From NCBI GenBank assembly GCA_003219495.1, contig QHOZ01000047.1, forward strand, positions 1,134 through 12,246: a stretch of 11,113 bases of DNA, written 5' to 3'. Shown here piece by piece: positions 7,249-11,113 of the stretch. The DNA comes from Verrucomicrobiota bacterium (GTDB lineage: Bacteria > Verrucomicrobiota > Verrucomicrobiae > Chthoniobacterales > UBA10450). The number at the start of each line of letters is the position of its first letter. Positions within the stretch are counted from its first letter, which is position 1. The notes beneath the pieces are model-generated. The model saw only the letters and a program-made list of their open reading frames with translations. It did not search any database and was not told the origin of the DNA. A program made the translations under genes and the position numbers.

Positions 7249-7253
7249 AAAAA

Positions 7254-7282
7254 CTTAGAGGCATGGAACTAGCTTTTACAAT
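7254..7282 (+). promoter_or_regulatory. Possible promoter of the hybrid histidine kinase gene
   Basis: TACAAT at 7277-7282 matches the -10 consensus at five of six positions. The hexamer 17 nt upstream, CTTAGA (7254-7259), is only a weak -35 match. Transcription would start near 7289, leaving a leader of under 20 nt before the ATG at 7306, which agrees with the absence of a Shine-Dalgarno sequence. The inverted repeat at 7225-7239 would sit just upstream of the -35 position. Confidence 0.28.
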
Positions 7283-7305
7283 CGCATCTTTGTTTGGGTT
7301 GACGC

Positions 7306-8976
7306 ATGCGCTTCGAAGAAGGGGAACAGACTACAACAACGCCGCATTCATCGCCTTCGTTCGATGCGTTCGTCGCACTGCAATTGCCACAAATCTCCGA
7401 TGGAAATGAAAACGCTCGCATCCTCTCTGAAAATAATCCGCCGGCGCACGATAACTATCTTGCGCTTGTTACCCGGGCTACAAACGATGCAGTTCGGGAT
7501 TGGAATGTAAAAAGCGGGACGCTCTGCTGGCCGCAAGGTCTTCAATCCCTGCTCGGCTACGACAATGCGTCAGCCGAATCCGGCAAAATCTCCTTCTGGG
7601 TCAAAAATCTTTACCCGGGCGACCGCAGCCGCATTGCCGCTTCAATTCACGAAGCTCTAAACAGCTCGGCGGATCATTGGAGCGGCGAATATCGTTTTCG
7701 CTGCGCCAGCGGCAACCACATCAACGTTCTAGAACGCGCACTCATTTTGCGCGACGAAAATGGAAATGCCGAGCGTGTCATTGGCTGCTTGATGGATGTC
7801 ACCGCGCGCAAGCAATTGCACGATCAACTTTGCCGCTCGCAAAAGATGGAAGCCTTCGGCCAACTCGCGGGCGGCGTCGCGCACGACTTTAACAACTTTC
7901 TCACGACAATTCTCGGCTACAGCGATTTGTTGCTGGGCGAACGGCTGATCAAGGGCGCGCTCGCCGAGCACATCACGGAAATTCGCGCCGCCGCCGGCCG
8001 TGCATCCGGTTTGACGCAGCAACTTCTCGCGTTCAGTCGGCGCCAGCCGCTGGAGCCGGTTATCGTCGAAGTCAATTCGATCATCACGAATCTCGAACGT
8101 TCGCTTCTGCGCTTGATCGGTGAAAACATTTCCGTCGTTTGCAATCTTCATCACGAAAAAGACGGCGCGCATATCAAGGCCGATCCCACCCAGGTTACCC
8201 AAATTATCCTGAACCTCGCTGTAAACGCCCGCGACGCGATGGCGAAAGGCGGTCAGCTCATGCTCGAGACCGCCGTTGTCGATCTAACGAACGAAAACTC
8301 TCCCACGTTTCACTGCGGCGATCTTGTTCCCGGTCAGTACGTCCGCATTAACGTCATCGATAACGGCACCGGCATGAATGAAGAAGTGAAAGCGCATTTG
8401 TTCGAACCCTTTTTCACCACAAAGGAAGATGGAAGAAGCGGACTCGGTCTCGCCACCTGCTACGGAATTGTCCATCAAAGCGGTGGACACCTCCGCGCCG
8501 AAAGCGAGGAAGGCAAAGGCACCACCATCGAGATTTATTTTCCGCGCGTGCCAGCGCCGCCACCGCCCGCCTACAAAAAACGCGGCGAGAAAAAAGTGCG
8601 CGGCGGCACCGAAACGATTCTTTTACTCGAGGACGACGTCAGCGTTCGTCACATTTCCGTCCGCGTGCTGCGCGGTCTCGGTTATGACGTGATTGAAGCT
8701 GCCAGCGGTAGCGATGCGCGTCGGTTGCTTTCCGAAAATGGCGGCCGTCGCGTCGATCTCCTCCTCACCGATCTAGTAATGCCGCAAACCAGCGGCCGCC
8801 GTTTCGCCGATGCATTCCGCGCCGTTCATCCCAACATCAAAGTCGTTTTTATCTCCGGTTATCTCGAAGAATCCCTTCCCGCCGGAGAGCGTTGCGAACC
8901 GGGGATGTTTTTTCTGCCGAAGCCTTTCGACGCGGAGCAACTCGCCGCCAAAGTTCGCGAAGCCCTCGACGCTTAG
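7306..8976 (+). CDS. Soluble hybrid histidine kinase, PAS-HisKA-HATPase-REC
   Basis: 556 residues with no membrane segment, so a cytosolic sensor. An in-frame TGA two codons before the ATG at 7306 fixes the start there or later. Residues 1-55 look unstructured. A PAS fold spans about 60-168, ending in the usual VIGCLMDVTARKQ. HisKA follows with GGVAHDFNNFLT, phospho-accepting His193. The ATPase domain has its N box at 303-312 (NLAVNARDAM), G1 at 352-356 (DNGTG), F box at 366-370 (FEPFF) and G2 around 376-382 (GRSGLGL). A proline/lysine-rich linker (416-433) leads to a receiver domain with acidic residues at 442-444, phospho-accepting Asp489 (LLLTDLVMP), Ser517 and Lys539 (LPKPF). All catalytic residues are in place. 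There is no output domain, so phosphate must pass to a separate phosphotransferase or regulator, or the receiver must feed back on the kinase. No response regulator gene adjoins it. The architecture resembles CckA-like kinases. The signal sensed is unknown. Confidence 0.92.
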   Translation: MRFEEGEQTTTTPHSSPSFDAFVALQLPQISDGNENARILSENNPPAHDNYLALVTRATNDAVRDWNVKSGTLCWPQGLQSLLGYDNASAESGKISFWVKNLYPGDRSRIAASIHEALNSSADHWSGEYRFRCASGNHINVLERALILRDENGNAERVIGCLMDVTARKQLHDQLCRSQKMEAFGQLAGGVAHDFNNFLTTILGYSDLLLGERLIKGALAEHITEIRAAAGRASGLTQQLLAFSRRQPLEPVIVEVNSIITNLERSLLRLIGENISVVCNLHHEKDGAHIKADPTQVTQIILNLAVNARDAMAKGGQLMLETAVVDLTNENSPTFHCGDLVPGQYVRINVIDNGTGMNEEVKAHLFEPFFTTKEDGRSGLGLATCYGIVHQSGGHLRAESEEGKGTTIEIYFPRVPAPPPPAYKKRGEKKVRGGTETILLLEDDVSVRHISVRVLRGLGYDVIEAASGSDARRLLSENGGRRVDLLLTDLVMPQTSGRRFADAFRAVHPNIKVVFISGYLEESLPAGERCEPGMFFLPKPFDAEQLAAKVREALDA

Positions 8977-9013
8977 TTGTCGATCTTCCATCTCGCGCTG
9001 ACATTATCAGTGC

Positions 9014-10225
9014 GTGGTTACGTTCAAAGACATCGAAGCCGCACGCGAACGAATCGCCGGCGCGGTTTTTCAATCTGCGTGCACTCGATCCATCCCGCTG
9101 AGCGAGAGCACGGGGATGGAAATTTTCTGCAAATTCGACAACGCGCAGCGCACCGGAAGTTTTAAGGAGCGCGGTGCACGTAACGCGCTCGCGCAATTGT
9201 CGCCAGAACAAAAGAAACGTGGGGTCATCGCGGCCTCCGCCGGCAATCACGCGCAGGCCCTCGCCTACCAGGGAAAACTTCTCGGCATTCCGGCCACCGT
9301 CGTCATGCCGCAATACGCGCCTCTTATTAAGATAACGAACTGCCAGAAGCTCGGCGCGAACGTCGTGTTGCATGGGCACGATTTCGGCGAAGCGAAAGCG
9401 CACGCGCACAAAATCTCCGATGAAAAAGGTCTCGCTTACATCGATGGCTACGACGATCCCGCGATCATTGCCGGCCAGGGCACGATGGGAATCGAGATTG
9501 TCGATCAAATCGAAGATGTCGATGCGGTGATTGTCCCGGTCGGCGGCGGCGGATTGATCGCCGGCGTTTCGCTCGCGGTCAAAACTTTGCGGCCAAAAAC
9601 AAAAGTCATCGCGGTCGAAGCGGAAACCGTCGCCAGCTTTTCCGCCGCGATGAAAGCGGGCAAACCCACCAAGATCAATTTGCAGCCAACGCTCGCGGAT
9701 GGTCTCGCGATTCCGCAGGTCGGCGCAAACGCGTTCGCGATTGCGAGTAAACATGTCGATCTAACGATGACGGTGAGCGAAGAACAGATCGCGATCGCGA
9801 TCCTGCGCTTGACCGAGCTCGAGAAAACGGTGGTCGAAGGCGCGGCCGCAACGCCGTTGGCTGCAGTTCTCTCCGGTAAACTCTCGGACCTGAAGGGCAA
9901 ACGCGTCGTGCTTCTATTATGCGGCGGGAACATCGACCCAAACATCCTGGGGCGCGTGATCGAGCGCGGTCTCGTCGCGGATGGTCGTTTGTGCCGATTC
10001 ACTGCCGTGATCAGCGATCGGCCGGGCGGCCTCGCGGTTTTAGCCAGGCAAATTGCGAACACCGGAGCGAGCGTAAAACAGATTGTCCACGAACGCGCGT
10101 TCGCAACCGCGGATGTTTCGACCGTGAACGTTCTTTGCACGGTTGAAACGCGGAACCTTGAGCATTTCGCACAACTTCGCGCGCATCTGAAAACGCACGG
10201 AATCGAGACTTACGACGCAAAATAG
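9014..10225 (+). CDS. ilvA: Threonine ammonia-lyase (threonine dehydratase), short form with C-terminal ACT domain
   Basis: A 403-residue PLP enzyme that deaminates L-threonine to 2-oxobutanoate and ammonia, the entry step to isoleucine synthesis; many members also act on serine. The start is a GTG: an in-frame TGA lies five codons upstream and the first residues, VTFKDIEAARERI, match the family's usual beginning. PLP binding is shown by TGSFKERGA with Lys51 as the Schiff-base lysine, SAGNHAQ at 75-81, and the phosphate-binding GGGG at 177-180. GGNIDPNILGRVIERGL (304-320) leads to a single ACT domain at about 327-398 (RFTAVISDRPGGLAVLARQI), probably for allosteric control by an amino acid. 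E. coli IlvA is about 514 residues with a larger regulatory region, so this is the shorter class. The gene begins 37 nt after the hybrid kinase stop and has no visible ribosome binding site. Whether it serves synthesis or breakdown of threonine is not decided by sequence. Confidence 0.92.
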   Translation: MVTFKDIEAARERIAGAVFQSACTRSIPLSESTGMEIFCKFDNAQRTGSFKERGARNALAQLSPEQKKRGVIAASAGNHAQALAYQGKLLGIPATVVMPQYAPLIKITNCQKLGANVVLHGHDFGEAKAHAHKISDEKGLAYIDGYDDPAIIAGQGTMGIEIVDQIEDVDAVIVPVGGGGLIAGVSLAVKTLRPKTKVIAVEAETVASFSAAMKAGKPTKINLQPTLADGLAIPQVGANAFAIASKHVDLTMTVSEEQIAIAILRLTELEKTVVEGAAATPLAAVLSGKLSDLKGKRVVLLLCGGNIDPNILGRVIERGLVADGRLCRFTAVISDRPGGLAVLARQIANTGASVKQIVHERAFATADVSTVNVLCTVETRNLEHFAQLRAHLKTHGIETYDAK

Positions 10226-10261
10226 TCGTTCGCGCACGACTTGAAGCGCACTTCGCGCTTC
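10225..10261 (+). other. Two adjacent hairpins between ilvA and gcvP
   Basis: GTCGT (10225-10229) pairs with ACGAC (10236-10240), beginning at the last base of the ilvA stop codon. Two bases later GAAGCGC (10243-10249) pairs perfectly with GCGCTTC (10255-10261) around ACTTC. No T-tract follows, so this is not a standard intrinsic terminator. It may stabilise the upstream mRNA end or cause a pause. The gcvP ATG is 13 nt beyond the second stem. Confidence 0.42.
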
Positions 10262-10274
10262 GTAATCTGCTTCA

Positions 10275-11113
10275 ATGCACGCGCGAAAGGAATCCAGGCT
10301 CGAGATCGATGACTTTTCGCGTCGTCACATTGGTCCGAACGAAAACGAGACCGCGGACATGTTGCGCGAGGTCGGGTTTGAAAATCTCGGTGCCCTGATC
10401 GACGCGACCGTTCCGAAAAATATCCGTCTCGATCATGAATTGAATTTGCCGGAAGCGAAATCGGAACACGACGCGCTGACTGAGCTTCGCGCGATTTCCA
10501 AGAAGAACAAAATCGACAAAAGTTTTATTGGCGCCGGTTACTCTGATTGCATCACGCCGCCCGTCATTCAGCGGAACGTTTTGGAAAATCCGGGCTGGTA
10601 CACCGCTTACACGCCGTATCAGGCTGAGCTCGCGCAAGGACGCCTCGAAGCGTTGATCAACTTCCAACAGATGATCATTGATCTGACGAAGCTCGAAATC
10701 GCGAACGCGTCGATGCTCGACGAAGCGACGAGCGCGGCCGAGGCAATGGCGCTCTGTCACGCCTCGGTTCCGGATCGGAAAATCTTTTTCGTCGCGGACA
10801 ATTGTCATCCGGAAACGATCGAAGTCGTTCGCACGCGCGCGAAACCGCTCGGCATCGAAGTGAAGATCGATAACTTCGCGAAGTTCAAATTCGACAACAC
10901 TGTTTTCGGCGCGCTCGTTCAATATCCCGCAACCGACGGCGCGATTCACGATTACGCGGAGTTCGTGAAACAAGCGCACGCGGCGGGCGCGCTCGTCGTT
11001 GTCGCGGCCGATATTCTCGCGCTCACTTTATTGAAACCGCCCGGAGAATTTGGCGCCGACGTCGCGGTTGGAAGCACGCAACGTTTCGGCGTTCCGCTCG
11101 GCTTCGGCGGACC
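10275..11113 (+). CDS. gcvP: Glycine dehydrogenase (decarboxylating), P protein of the glycine cleavage system, N-terminal part
   Basis: The first 279 residues are present; the frame is open to the end of the window, so the C-terminal half with the PLP lysine is not seen. The product decarboxylates glycine and passes the aminomethyl group to the lipoyl arm of the H protein. The N-terminus has RRHIGP at 16-21, the hallmark of the long single-chain P protein (about 950 residues) rather than the split two-subunit type. [20 protein letters not shown] (93-112) followed by [15 protein letters not shown] is the strongly conserved family block. Near the window end [19 protein letters not shown] and [13 protein letters not shown] also match closely. 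The usual GYYGT or GYYDT before TPP is GYSDCI here, a small deviation. The ATG at 10275 has no Shine-Dalgarno sequence and lies 49 nt after ilvA, so cotranscription is likely. The gcvT and gcvH genes are not in the window. Confidence 0.93.
   Translation, partial: MHARKESRLEIDDFSRRHIGPNENETADMLREVGFENLGALIDATVPKNIRLDHELNLPEAKSEHDALTELRAISKKNKIDKSFIGAGYSDCITPPVIQRNVLENPGWYTAYTPYQAELAQGRLEALINFQQMIIDLTKLEIANASMLDEATSAAEAMALCHASVPDRKIFFVADNCHPETIEVVRTRAKPLGIEVKIDNFAKFKFDNTVFGALVQYPATDGAIHDYAEFVKQAHAAGALVVVAADILALTLLKPPGEFGADVAVGSTQRFGVPLGFGG

Noticed and set aside
7225..7253. Intrinsic terminator for the gene ending at 7195
   Set aside because: The hairpin is followed by A residues, not T residues, on the plus strand. 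A T-tract follows it only on the minus strand, where no gene ends.
8849..9754. A 301-codon open frame on the minus strand across the kinase end and ilvA
   Set aside because: It lies antisense to two genes with clear catalytic motifs, has an Arg/Asp-heavy composition typical of reverse-strand readings of GC-rich genes, and shows no recognisable domain.
9787..9802. Palindrome GATCGCGATCGCGATC containing the GCGATCGC octamer
   Set aside because: It lies inside ilvA and encodes alternating Ile-Ala in a conserved helix; a single occurrence explained by codon choice rather than a repeat element.
10226..10274. Glycine riboswitch before gcvP
   Set aside because: The gap is only 49 nt, far too short for a glycine aptamer, and the conserved aptamer sequence is absent.
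10272..10979. A 235-codon open frame on the minus strand opposite gcvP
   Set aside because: It is antisense to an unmistakable GcvP N-terminus and has no motif of its own; a codon-bias shadow.

Overview
This is a chromosomal window from a Gram-negative (diderm) bacterium. The outer-membrane polysaccharide export genes show the envelope type. A Verrucomicrobiota-like soil or freshwater lineage is my best guess, from the gene arrangement, moderately high GC, weak or absent Shine-Dalgarno sequences and protein style. No marker gene is present, so this assignment is inference.

Left part (about 1-6265, all minus strand): an exopolysaccharide assembly and export operon read from right to left. In order it encodes an outer-membrane beta-barrel protein, a short Wza-like export (OPX) protein, a chain-length co-polymerase fused to a BY-type tyrosine autokinase, a Wzx-like flippase, and the first 202 residues of a glycosyltransferase-like protein that runs off the window. 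The genes are tightly packed (2-nt gap, 4-nt overlap, 39-nt and 87-nt gaps). Together they cover flipping across the inner membrane, chain-length control across the periplasm and exit through the outer membrane. The short OPX protein next to a dedicated beta-barrel suggests a composite OPX/beta-barrel translocon rather than a one-piece Wza channel.

Middle (6266-6547): a divergent intergenic region with several GC-rich local pairings, possibly a structured leader RNA. It separates the export operon from a plus-strand gene (6548-7195) for a small secreted or membrane-anchored protein of unknown function with a discoidin-like beta-sandwich look.

Right part (7196-11113, all plus strand): a leader with a perfect inverted repeat and an overlapping direct repeat precedes a soluble PAS-HisKA-HATPase-REC hybrid histidine kinase. 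It is followed by a short, ACT-domain threonine ammonia-lyase (ilvA type, GTG start) and the N-terminal 279 residues of glycine dehydrogenase (gcvP), which continues past the window end. The last two genes are separated by only 49 nt containing two adjacent hairpins without a T-tract.

No tRNA, rRNA, CRISPR array, insertion sequence or transposase was seen. The best leads are the composite polysaccharide export system, the structured 6390-6497 intergenic element, and the operator-like repeat in front of the hybrid kinase.
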